The notes below the pieces were generated by a model. That model was given only the letters and a program-made list of their open reading frames with translations, ran no database searches and was not told the DNA's origin. Source: Burkholderia contaminans (GTDB lineage: Bacteria > Pseudomonadota > Gammaproteobacteria > Burkholderiales > Burkholderiaceae). Taken from it: a stretch of DNA of 64,000 bases. The stretch covers positions 1,364,001-1,428,000 of the forward strand of contig NZ_CP090642.1 in assembly GCF_029633825.1 (NCBI RefSeq), in the 5' to 3' direction. The position numbers and the translations under genes were made by a program. Positions 1-8,107 of this stretch are shown piece after piece (the first letter of the stretch is position 1; each line of letters opens with the position of its first letter).

Positions 1-28
1 GCCATTGGCATCGACACGGAGGCTCGCG

Positions 29-283
29 ATGAAGGATTCGACCCGGACCGGCCACGACGCGCCGGCACACGAACGGCAACCCGATCCGTCGCCGCCGCTC
101 AAGCACCGCGACCGCGCGCGTACGCATCATTCGGAACGCCATATCGACAAGCAGCTCGAGGACACGTTTCCCGCGAGCGATCCGCCCGCGACCGGCGGCG
201 TCACGCGCATCGAGCCGGACACGCCGCCCGGCACGCACGACGACGGGCCGTGGCAGGACAAGCGCGAACGCGGCGACGCATGA
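29..283 (+). CDS. small hydrophilic hypothetical protein
   Basis: I do not recognise a function. The product is 84 residues, strongly hydrophilic, rich in His, Arg, Asp and Pro, with no signal peptide or membrane segment. Its middle carries the stretch KQLEDTFPASDPPAT, a type of short motif found in small uncharacterised proteobacterial proteins. ATG 29 is preferred because a GGAGG sits at 18-22; an in-frame TTG at 5 would add eight codons with no ribosome site visible in the window. It lies just ahead of the CBS gene, in the same direction, and may share its stress-related setting. Confidence 0.6.
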   Translation: MKDSTRTGHDAPAHERQPDPSPPLKHRDRARTHHSERHIDKQLEDTFPASDPPATGGVTRIEPDTPPGTHDDGPWQDKRERGDA

Positions 284-362
284 GCGCCTGCGGCATGCGG
301 CTTGCTGATTCCGTACCGCCCGTTTCGAACCATTGCACTACCGAACTCGAGAGGAGAAATTC

Positions 363-794
363 ATGCATCGCGTCAACGAAATCATGTCGCAGGACGTCGT
401 GCACATCGCACCGACCGACTCGATCCGTCATGCCGCGCAACTGATGGAGCGCTACGACGTCGGCGCGCTGCCCGTGTGCGACAACAACCGGCTGATCGGG
501 ATGGTGACGGACCGCGACCTCGCGGTGCGCGCGATTTCAGCCGGCAAGCCGCCGGAGACGCGCATCCACGAAGTCGCGTCGGGGCCGATCGAATGGTGTT
601 TCGACGACGATTCGCTGGACGAGATCCAGCACTACATGGCGGACGCGCAACTGCGCCGCCTGCCGGTCGTCGATCACGACAAGCGGCTGGTCGGCATGCT
701 GTCGCTCGCGGATATCGCGACGCGCATGGCCGGCCCGGAGCGTGACGATCTCGCGAACACGCTCGAAGGCGTGTCGCAACCGAAGCAGACGTGA
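363..794 (+). CDS. CBS-domain-pair protein
   Basis: A 143-residue stand-alone CBS pair (Bateman module), first repeat about residues 1-60 and second about 72-130. Each ends in the usual pattern (GMVTDRDLAVRA; GMLSLADIA). Such free-standing modules bind adenine nucleotides and act as energy or stress sensors; no effector domain is fused. The partner is unknown. ATG 363 is chosen because GAGGAGAAA lies just before it; the longer frame from TTG 333 lacks a site. It is followed at about 90 bp by a PRC-barrel gene, as often seen in Burkholderiales stress gene groups. Confidence 0.88.
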   Translation: MHRVNEIMSQDVVHIAPTDSIRHAAQLMERYDVGALPVCDNNRLIGMVTDRDLAVRAISAGKPPETRIHEVASGPIEWCFDDDSLDEIQHYMADAQLRRLPVVDHDKRLVGMLSLADIATRMAGPERDDLANTLEGVSQPKQT

Positions 795-885
795 CGGAGC
801 GCTCGCCGCCCCGTCCCGACCACCCCGCGCGACCCGCAGGGCCCGCCCCGGGCACCGTCGCGCCACATGCAGCCTGGAGGAAACC

Positions 886-1368
886 ATGCAGACTTCCGAT
901 CAAGGTCAGACCCGCATCATCGGCAAGGGCGCCGCAACGGCGGCCGGCCCTGGCCCCGACGTGATGGCGGCCGATACGCTCGAAGGTAACAAGGTCTATA
1001 CGACCGATGGCGACGACGTCGGCAAGATCAAGGACATCATGCTCGACGTGCGCTCCGGCCGCGTCGCCTACGCGGTACTGTCGAGCGGCGGCATCCTCGG
1101 CATCGGCGACAAGCTGCACGCGATCCCGTGGAGCGCGCTCACGCTCGACACCGAGCGCAAATGCTTCCTGCTGTCGGTGTCGTCCGAGCGGATCCGCAAC
1201 GCACCGGGGTTCGACAAGGACCACTGGCCGGCGATGGCCGACCCGCAATGGGCCGCGCCGCTGCACGAGTTCTACGGCAGCACGCCGTACTGGAGCGCCG
1301 GCGACGAACTCGGGCTGACCGACCCGACCGAGGAACTCAACGATCCGCGCGCACGCGACCGTCACTGA
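886..1368 (+). CDS. PRC-barrel domain protein
   Basis: A 160-residue cytoplasmic protein. Residues about 25-100 form a PRC-barrel: TLEGNKVYTTDGDDVGKIKD followed by a strand pattern and the HAIPWSAL segment typical of the family. PRC-barrels are adaptor folds found in RimM and photosynthetic reaction-centre H subunits; the role of the stand-alone form is not established. The start at 886 follows TGGAGGAAACC, an excellent ribosome site, and excludes the long upstream frame. A strong terminator follows about 45 bp after the stop, so this ends a short unit with the CBS gene. Confidence 0.87.
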   Translation: MQTSDQGQTRIIGKGAATAAGPGPDVMAADTLEGNKVYTTDGDDVGKIKDIMLDVRSGRVAYAVLSSGGILGIGDKLHAIPWSALTLDTERKCFLLSVSSERIRNAPGFDKDHWPAMADPQWAAPLHEFYGSTPYWSAGDELGLTDPTEELNDPRARDRH

Positions 1369-1411
1369 TCGCGCCGCCACGCGGCGCCGGTTCGCCGGCG
1401 CAGCCGCGTCG

Positions 1412-1439
1412 AACGCCCCGCCCGCGCGGGGCGTTTTTT
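1412..1439 (+). terminator. rho-independent terminator after PRC-barrel gene
   Basis: A GC-rich hairpin (CGCCCCG, short CG-rich loop, CGGGGCG) is followed immediately by a run of six T. It lies between the PRC gene stop (1368) and the end of the convergent LysR gene (1480), oriented for the plus strand. Confidence 0.85.
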
Positions 1440-1479
1440 CTTGCCGGGCGTCGCGACGGCGGCCCCGACGCGACACGCG

Positions 1480-2373
1480 CTACGCGCGATGCCGCAGCGC
1501 GTCGATCACGACGGTGAACGCACGCGACGCCGGGCGGCGGCTCGGATAGTACGCGTGGTAGCCGGGAAAAACCGGGCACCAGTCCGGCATCACGATCCGC
1601 AGGCGGCCGCTGCGGACATGCTCCAGCACGATGTCCTCGGTGACGAACGCGATGCCGAAGCCGTCGAGCGCCGCCTGGACCATGTGCGGCTGCGTGTTGC
1701 AGGTGATCCGGCCGTTCACGCGCGCCAGCACGTCGTTCCTGCCCTTCTTCAGCTCCCACGCATAGATGCCCTTCGCCGTGGCGAGCCGCAACGTGACGCA
1801 ATCGTGATCGAGCAGGTCCTGCGGCTTCTTCGGCGGCTTGCGGCCGTCGAGATAGGCCGGCGCCGCGACCATCGCCATCCGGACATCCGGGCTGATCCGC
1901 ACGGCGATCATGTCCTTCGCCACCTGGTCGCCGTAGCGCACACCGATGTCGTAGCGCTCCTCGACGATGTTCGACAGCCCGTAATCGACCGACAGCTCGA
2001 CGCGGATGTCCGGGTAGTCGGGCAGGACCTGCCTGAGTTTCGGCCAGATGACCGTATCGATCGGATGCTCGGTGGCCGTAATGCGCACCACGCCGGCCGG
2101 CTTGTCCCTGAAATCCGACAGCGCGGCCAGTTGCGCGGTGATCTCGTCGATGCGCGGGGCCACCGCCTGGAACAGCGCTTCGCCCGCGTCGGTCGTCGCC
2201 ACGCTGCGCGTCGTGCGCGTCAGCAGCCGCACGCCGACCCGCGCTTCGAGATCGCGGATGGTATGGCTCAGCGCCGACTGCGACACGCCGAGCCGCGTGG
2301 CCGCGCGCGTGAAGCTGCGCTCGCGGGCCACCGCGAGAAAGACGAGCAGGTCGTTCAAATTTTCGCGCGCCAT
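1480..2373 (-). CDS. LysR-family transcriptional regulator
   Basis: A 297-residue LysR protein: N-terminal winged helix-turn-helix (about residues 1-60, with SFTRAATRLGVSQSALSHTI) and a C-terminal periplasmic-binding-like effector domain. The C-terminal segment GYHAYYPSRRPAS is typical of the CrgA/DsdC-like group that often represses or activates divergent exporters or oxidoreductases. The start at 2373 is taken at MARENLNDLL with GGAG about 10 bases upstream. It is divergent from the DUF4148/NepI-like pair, its likely target. Confidence 0.9.
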   Translation of the reverse strand: MARENLNDLLVFLAVARERSFTRAATRLGVSQSALSHTIRDLEARVGVRLLTRTTRSVATTDAGEALFQAVAPRIDEITAQLAALSDFRDKPAGVVRITATEHPIDTVIWPKLRQVLPDYPDIRVELSVDYGLSNIVEERYDIGVRYGDQVAKDMIAVRISPDVRMAMVAAPAYLDGRKPPKKPQDLLDHDCVTLRLATAKGIYAWELKKGRNDVLARVNGRITCNTQPHMVQAALDGFGIAFVTEDIVLEHVRSGRLRIVMPDWCPVFPGYHAYYPSRRPASRAFTVVIDALRHRA

Positions 2374-2434
2374 GTCGAAAAGCTCCGGTCGGGACGGACG
2401 CCAATCGTAGCACCGCCGGCGGCGATTCATCAGT

Positions 2435-2451
2435 TTGGCTCATGAGTCCAA
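2435..2451. promoter_or_regulatory. candidate LysR operator dyad
   Basis: A near-palindrome, TTGG-CTCATGAG-TCCAA, lies in the 195-bp divergent interval between the LysR gene and the DUF4148 gene. Its size and position fit a LysR recognition site, but this is inference from symmetry only. Confidence 0.35.
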
Positions 2452-2568
2452 GCGTGCCGCGCTACTTAATCGATCCGCGGCGGCTCGCTAGACTGCGAAG
2501 CCATCGACCCGATGCGCCTCGGCAAAGCCCCGGACGCTCGGACTACCCCGCATTCCGGAGCCCACCTC

Positions 2569-2841
2569 ATGACTACCCGCTTTCTCGCCGCCGCTGCCGC
2601 CGCCGTCGCCGCGCTTGCCGCATCCGGCCCACTGTTCGCGCAATCCGCACCGGGCCTGACGCGTGAGCAGGTCCGCCAGGACATGCTGCGCTACGAGGCC
2701 GCCGGCTTCAATCCGGCGCGCATGAACCCGCGCAGCTGGGTCGACGACGCCCAGGCCGCCGCGGCCCGCGTGCAGGCCGGGCGCGCCGACGACGCGCGCA
2801 CGCAGCTCGCCGTGCACGGCGCCACGACGCGTTGCGACTGA
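2569..2841 (+). CDS. DUF4148 secreted small protein
   Basis: A 90-residue protein with a clear Sec signal (MTTRFLAAA..., Ala-rich core, predicted cleavage after LFAQ or near it). A DUF4148 core follows: LTREQVRQDMLRYEAAGFNP. DUF4148 proteins are abundant in Burkholderia and of unknown periplasmic function. ATG 2569 is preceded by CGGAG at about nine bases; the in-frame ATG 2512 would add a non-signal leader and is rejected. It ends 38 bp before the MFS gene and is probably co-transcribed with it under the divergent LysR. Confidence 0.85.
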   Translation: MTTRFLAAAAAAVAALAASGPLFAQSAPGLTREQVRQDMLRYEAAGFNPARMNPRSWVDDAQAAAARVQAGRADDARTQLAVHGATTRCD

Positions 2842-2879
2842 GCGCGCGACCCACACCTTGTTCCGATCCGGTTCCCGAC

Positions 2880-4091
2880 ATGCCCTCCGTCTCCACGCCC
2901 GATCGCGGCACCGCACCTGACGGTGCGGCCGCGTGGGGCGCCGTCCTCGCGATGTCGCTCGGCGCGTTCGCGCTGGTCGCCTCCGAGTTCATGCCGGTCA
3001 GCCTGCTCACGCCGATTGCAGGCGACCTGCACGTCAGCGAAGGCCAGGCCGGCCAGGCCATCTCCGTATCCGGCGCGTTCGCGCTGGTCACGAGCCTGTT
3101 CATCGCATCGCTCGCCGGCCGGCGCGATCGCAAGCCGTTGCTGCTGGTGTTGACACTGCTGACGATCGTGTCCGGCACGCTCGTCGCATTCGCGCCGAAC
3201 TACGCGGCGTTCATCGCCGGCCGCGCCCTGATCGGCGTGGCGATCGGCGGCTTCTGGTCGATGTCGGCCGCCACCGCGATGCGCCTCGTGCCGGCAACGC
3301 ACGTGCCGCGCGCGCTGGCGATCGTGAATGGTGGCAATGCGCTGGCGACCGTCGTCGCGGCTCCGCTCGGCAGCTTTCTGGGCGGGATCGTCGGGTGGCG
3401 CTGGGCGTTCTTCTGCGTCGTGCCGGTCGCCGCGATCGCATTCGGCTGGAAGCTTGTCAGCCTGCCGTCGATGCAGTCCGCGCCGCGCGGCACGTCGGCC
3501 AACGCGCTCAGGCTGCTGGCCCGGCCGCCGGTCGCGCTCGGCATGGCGGCGGTCAGCGTGTTCTTCATGGGCCAGTTCACGCTGTTCACCTACCTGCGCC
3601 CCTTCCTCGAAACCGTCACGCACGCAGGCACCGTCACACTGTCGCTGATCCTGCTCGTGATCGGCGTCGCGGGCTTCGCGGGAACGGTCCTGATCGGCGG
3701 CGTCCTGGAACACGGGCTCTACCGGACACTCGTGGCCACGCCGGCACTGATGGCCGCGATTGCGGTAGCGCTGACGCTCTTCGGCGGCTCCACGGCGGCA
3801 ACCGCCTGCCTGCTCGGCGCATGGGGCCTGCTCGGCACCGCGGCGCCGGTCGGCTGGTGGACGTGGCTCGCCCGTACGCTGCCGCACGATGCGGAAGCCG
3901 GCGGCGGCCTGATGGTGGCGGTCGTGCAACTCGCGATCGGGCTCGGCGCGACGATCGGCGGCATGCTGTTCGACCTGCACGGCTACCGCGCGACCTTCGC
4001 GATGAGCGCGGCACTGCTCGCGTGCGCCGGCGGCCTGGCCGTCGTCGCGGGCAGGTCCGCCGCGCGCGCCGCCACGCGCACCGACGGTTGA
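2880..4091 (+). CDS. nepI: MFS exporter, NepI (purine ribonucleoside efflux)-like
   Basis: A 403-residue, 12-helix MFS transporter of the DHA1 drug/nucleoside exporter group. From memory the alignment to Escherichia coli NepI is strong throughout: EFMPVSLLTPIAGDL, GFWSMSAATAMRLVP, APLGSFLGGIVGWRW and PVGWWTWLARTLPHDAEAGG all have close counterparts. NepI exports inosine and other purine ribonucleosides by proton antiport. The start at 2880 (MPSVSTPD) gives a normal cytoplasmic N-terminus; the longer frame from TTG 2832 overlaps the DUF4148 gene. Substrate assignment is by similarity only; other small-molecule exporters are possible. Confidence 0.8.
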   Translation: MPSVSTPDRGTAPDGAAAWGAVLAMSLGAFALVASEFMPVSLLTPIAGDLHVSEGQAGQAISVSGAFALVTSLFIASLAGRRDRKPLLLVLTLLTIVSGTLVAFAPNYAAFIAGRALIGVAIGGFWSMSAATAMRLVPATHVPRALAIVNGGNALATVVAAPLGSFLGGIVGWRWAFFCVVPVAAIAFGWKLVSLPSMQSAPRGTSANALRLLARPPVALGMAAVSVFFMGQFTLFTYLRPFLETVTHAGTVTLSLILLVIGVAGFAGTVLIGGVLEHGLYRTLVATPALMAAIAVALTLFGGSTAATACLLGAWGLLGTAAPVGWWTWLARTLPHDAEAGGGLMVAVVQLAIGLGATIGGMLFDLHGYRATFAMSAALLACAGGLAVVAGRSAARAATRTDG

Positions 4092-4121
4092 TGCCTGCGC
4101 CACCCCGCCCCGCCGGCGTTT

Positions 4122-4598
4122 TTACAAGCGCCGTGTAACCTCCCCGTCCCGCTGCGCGCGGCCGCTCGCCGCATCCAGGTAGCCGAGCAGCCGGTGCGGC
4201 GTCAGCGGCTTCGCACAGTGCGCGTCGAACCCGGCTTGCTTCGCCGCCTCGCAGTCGCGTCGCGACGCGAAGCCGCTGCACGCCACGAGCAGCATGTCGC
4301 CGGTGTGCGGATCGCCACGCAGCCGCGCCGCAAGCTGCAGCCCGTCGAGGCCCGGCATCGCGATATCGAGCACGACCGCGAACGGCTGCCAGTCGCGCGC
4401 GATCGCGCAGACGGCGAACGGATCGACGGCAACGCGGCATTCGAAGCCGCGCGCCTCGAGCAGCAGGCGCAGCGCATCGGCCGCGTCGCGATAGTCGTCG
4501 ACGATCAGCACGCGATGCGACCGCGCCGGCACGCTGTCGGGTGCGCGCCATAGCAGCACGTCGTCCGCGGCCGGATCGTTGCCGGAATCGGGAAGCAT
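4122..4598 (-). CDS. single-domain response regulator (CheY-like receiver)
   Basis: A 158-residue protein that is a receiver domain (about residues 28-145) with no output domain. The acidic pocket is LIVDDY, the phospho-acceptor Asp is in VVLDIAMPGLDG, and the conserved Lys is in CAKPLTPH. Such proteins usually serve in a phosphorelay with hybrid kinases; two hybrid kinases lie in this window (14131-16446 and 31012-32604) but no partnership is shown. The start at 4598 has CAGGAGAAA just upstream. It converges on the NepI-like gene. Confidence 0.88.
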   Translation of the reverse strand: MLPDSGNDPAADDVLLWRAPDSVPARSHRVLIVDDYRDAADALRLLLEARGFECRVAVDPFAVCAIARDWQPFAVVLDIAMPGLDGLQLAARLRGDPHTGDMLLVACSGFASRRDCEAAKQAGFDAHCAKPLTPHRLLGYLDAASGRAQRDGEVTRRL

Positions 4599-4793
4599 CG
4601 CGTTTCTCCTGTCGTTGACCTCCGCCTCCACGCAAACCACGCGCCCGTCTCGGCCGATGCGGAACGGCGGTTGCTGCACAGGTCGAATCGTCGTACCGGA
4701 GCCATTCATGTGCGTGACGCTGCGCTTTCCTTTCCGTTCCGCCCCGCTTGCATGGGCGACCTGCCGCGCCACGTGCCGCACGGGCGTCGTCAC

Positions 4794-5453
4794 ATGACGC
4801 GCCGGACGCCGCCCGCTGCCGACGATGCACCGGCGACACTCGACGCGTGCCGCCGCTGCGCGCTGTGGGAGCATGCGACCCAGCCGGTGCCCGGCGCCGG
4901 CCCCGTCGACGCGACGATCATGCTGGTCGGCGAGCAGCCGGGCGACCAGGAGGACCGCAACGGATTGCCGTTCGTCGGCGCGGCCGGGCGCATGCTGGAC
5001 CGTGCACTCGATGAAGCCGGGATCGAGCGCGCGCAGTGCTATCTGACGAACGCGGTCAAGCATTTCAAATGGGAGCCGCGCGGCAAGCGGCGGCTGCACA
5101 AGACGCCCGCGCAACGCGAGGTGGCCGCGTGCCGCTACTGGCTCGAGCGCGAGCTCGACGCGGTACGGCCACGCGTCATCGTCGCGCTCGGCGGCACCGC
5201 GTTGCGCGCGCTGCTGCAAGACAACGATGCGACGCTGGAGGCCGCGCGCGCACCGATTCGCACGGCGGAAGGCCGGCTCGTCGTCGCCACCTATCACCCG
5301 TCGTACGTGCTGCGCACGCGCGGCGCCGATTCGCGCGAGCACGCGTACCGGACGCTCGTCGACGCATTGCGCACCGCATCGGGCCTGGCCGGCGAACCCG
5401 ACCGCGACCGCGATCGCGCCAGCCGGCACGGCGCAAGGGAAGACACCCGATGA
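4794..5453 (+). CDS. udgX: UdgX-type uracil-DNA glycosylase
   Basis: A 219-residue member of the UDG family 4-like UdgX branch. Visible marks are four Cys-type Fe-S ligands beginning with CRRCALW, motif A GEQPGDQEDRNGLPFVGAAG, the arginine-rich insertion GKRRLHKTP that defines UdgX (usually KRRIH, whose His bonds covalently to uracil-DNA), and motif B HPSYVLR. Mycobacterial UdgX makes an irreversible complex with uracil sites. ATG 4794 is chosen; ATG 4752 is possible and neither has a strong ribosome site. The stop overlaps the NRAMP-like start by ATGA, so the two are translationally coupled. Confidence 0.88.
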   Translation: MTRRTPPAADDAPATLDACRRCALWEHATQPVPGAGPVDATIMLVGEQPGDQEDRNGLPFVGAAGRMLDRALDEAGIERAQCYLTNAVKHFKWEPRGKRRLHKTPAQREVAACRYWLERELDAVRPRVIVALGGTALRALLQDNDATLEAARAPIRTAEGRLVVATYHPSYVLRTRGADSREHAYRTLVDALRTASGLAGEPDRDRDRASRHGAREDTR

Positions 5454-6730
5454 ACACGCCGGGCGACGACGCGCAGCCGGCCGCGGGCGCCGCGCCGCGC
5501 ACCGCGACGCCGTGGTACCGGCGGCTCGGCCCCGGCCTGCTCGCGGGGGCGTCCGATGCCGATCCGGGCAACATCGCGGTCTACGCGCAGGCCGGTAGCC
5601 AGTTCGGCTTCAACATGCTGTGGATGATCGTCGTCACGCTGCCGATGATGGTCGCCGTGCAGCTCGCGTCGGCGTTCATCGGCCGCCGCAACCGCGCGGG
5701 CCTCGTCGCCGCCATCCGCGAGCACTTCTCCGACCGGCTCGCCAAGACGCTGATCGTGATGGTCGCGATCGTCAACGTCGTCAACGTCGGCGCCGATCTC
5801 GCGGCGATGGGCGACGCGACCGCGCTCGTCGCGGGCGGGCGCAGCTACTGGTATGCGCCGTTCTACGGGCTCGCGTCGCTCGCGCTGCAGATGACGCTGT
5901 CGTACGAGCGCTATGCGCGCTGGCTCAAATGGATGACGCTCGGCCTGATCGCCTATGTGCTCGAACTCGGCTTCGTGCAGATCGACTGGCGGGGCGTGAT
6001 GCATGCGATCGTGCTGCCGCAGATCGAATTCACGCACGCGTATGCGACGACCACGGTGGCCGTGCTCGGCACGACGCTGAGCCCGTACCTGTTCGTGTGG
6101 CAGGCCGCGCTCGAAGTGGAGGAAACGGCATCCACGCAACGCGACACGCGCCGCGAGACCGAGCGGCGCGTTACCTTCGACACGTGGGTCGGCATGCTCG
6201 TCACGAACGCGGTGTCGTTCTGCATCATGGTGATCGGTGCCGCCGTGTTCTTCGCGCATGGCCGGCACGACATCGGCACCACCGCGCAAGCCGCCGAAGC
6301 GCTGCGGCCGATCGCCGGCGAAGCCGCGTTTCTCGTGTTCGCGTTCGGCATCGTCGGCTGCGGGCTGCTCGCGATTCCCGCGTTCGCGGGCAGCGCCGCA
6401 TACGGCTGCGCGGAAGCGTGGCAGTTCCGCGAAGGGCTGAACGAGCCGGTGCGGCGTGCGCCCGCGTTCTATGCGGTGCTGGCGCTGTGCGTGATCGTCG
6501 GCATCGCGATCTGCGTGAGCCCCATCGATCCGATCAAGGCGCTGTACTGGAGCGCGGTGCTCAACGGTATCGCGGCGGTACCGATGCTCGTGCTCGTGAT
6601 GCTGCTGTCGCACCGGCGCGAGGCGGCCGGCCAACCCGGCAGCGGCATCGTGTCGAAAACGTTCGGCTGGCTGGCGGTCGCGCTGATGGCGGCATCGGTC
6701 GTGACGATGGTCGTCGACCTGCTGACCTGA
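5450..6730 (+). CDS. NRAMP-like divalent-cation transporter
   Basis: A 426-residue inner-membrane protein with about eleven helices and NRAMP architecture. Helix 1 has GPGLLAGASDADPGN, keeping the metal-binding DPGN of canonical NRAMP. Helix 6, where canonical NRAMP has the MPH metal-binding motif, instead reads LGTTLSPYLFVWQ. The protein therefore belongs to the divergent NRAMP-related branch, and its ion (Mn, Fe, Mg or other) cannot be assigned. It begins at ATG 5450, overlapping the UdgX stop by four bases. A paralogue lies at 41455-42753 on the other strand. Confidence 0.82.
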   Translation: MNTPGDDAQPAAGAAPRTATPWYRRLGPGLLAGASDADPGNIAVYAQAGSQFGFNMLWMIVVTLPMMVAVQLASAFIGRRNRAGLVAAIREHFSDRLAKTLIVMVAIVNVVNVGADLAAMGDATALVAGGRSYWYAPFYGLASLALQMTLSYERYARWLKWMTLGLIAYVLELGFVQIDWRGVMHAIVLPQIEFTHAYATTTVAVLGTTLSPYLFVWQAALEVEETASTQRDTRRETERRVTFDTWVGMLVTNAVSFCIMVIGAAVFFAHGRHDIGTTAQAAEALRPIAGEAAFLVFAFGIVGCGLLAIPAFAGSAAYGCAEAWQFREGLNEPVRRAPAFYAVLALCVIVGIAICVSPIDPIKALYWSAVLNGIAAVPMLVLVMLLSHRREAAGQPGSGIVSKTFGWLAVALMAASVVTMVVDLLT

Positions 6731-6758
6731 ACCGCTGATCGCGCGTGCGACTTTCATG

Positions 6759-6794
6759 GAGCCGGGCCGACCGCATCGCGGCCATGCCCGGCTC
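6759..6794. terminator. hairpin between convergent genes
   Basis: Nine-base arms GAGCCGGGC and GCCCGGCTC with an 18-base loop lie between the convergent NRAMP-like and ferritin-like genes. There is no T tract, so it may be a weak bidirectional terminator or only a chance GC hairpin. Confidence 0.3.
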
Positions 6795-6801
6795 GCCGCG
6801 A

Positions 6802-7410
6802 TTACATCATCTTGCCGCGCGAACGTTCGGCGCGCGCCGCCTCGGCCGCCGATTCGACCTTCTTCACTTCTTCCGGCGGCGGCAGCACTGCCTTGAAGCC
6901 CATCGACGCGATCCACATCTCGCGCGCCCAGCCGCGCGTGTGATACAGGTGATGATCCTCGTCGGCCTCGACCTCGTCGTGCGCGTCCTTCAGCGTCTTC
7001 GCGGCGTCGCCCGACAACTGGTCTGCCGCATAGCCGATCAGCTCCCAGTTCAGGTGATCCTTGGTCTCGGCGAGCACCACGCACTCGGCCGCGACGACCT
7101 GCGCGACAGCCGGGTCGGCCTGCTTCCGGGCTTGCTCGATCGTATGCGCGAGCGCCTTCCCGATGGCCGCCACCCCGCTGCGGCCGGGTGTCTGCGTGTC
7201 GGGGTCCATGCCGAACGTCTCGAACACCTTGCGCAGCACCTCCTGGTGATGCAGCGTCTCGCGGTGGTACTTCTCCCATTCCTTGTGCAGATCCTCGTCG
7301 GTCGCGCATTGCAGCGCGGCTTCATAGATCTTCGCGCCGCCAAGCTCGGTTTCGTATGCCTGGCAGAGCAATTCGAGGATGCCTTCATGCTTCGGTTGCC
7401 GATGGGCCAT
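6802..7410 (-). CDS. ferritin-like (four-helix di-iron) protein
   Basis: A 202-residue soluble helical protein with the spaced Glu/His pattern of ferritin-like domains: ETELGGAKIYEAAL, KYHRETLHHQEVL, LAETKDHLNWELIG and EVEADEDHHLYHT. These could supply the E and ExxH ligands of a di-iron centre. The exact enzymatic or storage role is not known. ATG 7410 has TTGGAGAG seven bases upstream. It lies downstream of the DUF4142 gene, itself another ferritin-like fold, but a terminator separates them. Confidence 0.78.
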   Translation of the reverse strand: MAHRQPKHEGILELLCQAYETELGGAKIYEAALQCATDEDLHKEWEKYHRETLHHQEVLRKVFETFGMDPDTQTPGRSGVAAIGKALAHTIEQARKQADPAVAQVVAAECVVLAETKDHLNWELIGYAADQLSGDAAKTLKDAHDEVEADEDHHLYHTRGWAREMWIASMGFKAVLPPPEEVKKVESAAEAARAERSRGKMM

Positions 7411-7422
7411 GACTGACTCTCC

Positions 7423-7449
7423 AAAAAGACGGGCCGCACGCGCGGCCCG
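7423..7449 (-). terminator. rho-independent terminator after DUF4142 gene
   Basis: Read on the minus strand, CGGGCCGC-gcgt-GCGGCCCG is followed by TCTTTTT. It lies between the DUF4142 stop (7468) and the ferritin-like start (7410), so it should limit read-through between them. Confidence 0.75.
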
Positions 7450-7467
7450 GGGTTGAACGGGCACGCG

Positions 7468-8073
7468 TCAGTGCGTGCCCACCTTGCGTTCGAGCGCCTG
7501 CGCCATGCTCAGGTGATGCCGCAGCGTCGGCAGCGTGGTGCTCGCGAACGCGCGCAATTGCGGATCCCGCCCGTTGCGCGCCTCGCCTTCGAACAGCGCG
7601 ACGGCCTTGCGGTGCGCCTCCGGGCCGACCGCCGCGACGTACGCGACGTCGAAGTCCCGGCCCTGCTTGCCGCGCAGCGCCTCGACGTCGGGATCCTGGA
7701 TCTGTTCGACCTGCGGCTTCATGCCCTGGCGCGCGGCGATCTCGTTCAAGCGCGCATTCGCCTTGCCGTGATCGGCCACCATGCGCTGCGCGAATGCGCG
7801 CACGTCCGGCGACTGCGCCTGCCTCAGCGCGAGCTGGCTTGCCTGCACCTCCGCCTTGCCGGCGATGGCGGCCTTGTCGACGAATTCCGCGTCGCCGCCT
7901 TGCGGCGCTTTCGCGATCATCGCGTCGCCCGCGCCCGACGACGGGTTGATCACGCCGCCCGGCACATGTGAATTCGATGCGGGCGGCTCGCTCGGCATCT
8001 GCGCGCGGGCGAACCCGCCGGCGGCGAGCACGGCCGCGGCGAACACCGCGATCGTCCAGTTGGGTCGTTTCAT
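7468..8073 (-). CDS. DUF4142 exported protein
   Basis: A 201-residue protein with a signal peptide (MKRPNWTIAVFAAAVLAAGGFARAQ, cleavage after ARA). A DUF4142 domain fills about residues 58-198: AEFVDKAAIAGKAEVQASQLAL, RMVADHGKAN and FEGEARNGRDPQLRAF are the recognisable parts. DUF4142 is a ferritin-like helical fold placed in the periplasm or outer membrane, with no defined reaction. The AAGGAGGAAGCC site before ATG 8073 is strong. Confidence 0.87.
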   Translation of the reverse strand: MKRPNWTIAVFAAAVLAAGGFARAQMPSEPPASNSHVPGGVINPSSGAGDAMIAKAPQGGDAEFVDKAAIAGKAEVQASQLALRQAQSPDVRAFAQRMVADHGKANARLNEIAARQGMKPQVEQIQDPDVEALRGKQGRDFDVAYVAAVGPEAHRKAVALFEGEARNGRDPQLRAFASTTLPTLRHHLSMAQALERKVGTH

Positions 8074-8107
8074 GGGCTTCCTCCTTGCATTTGGCGAGAG
8101 ACGGCCA

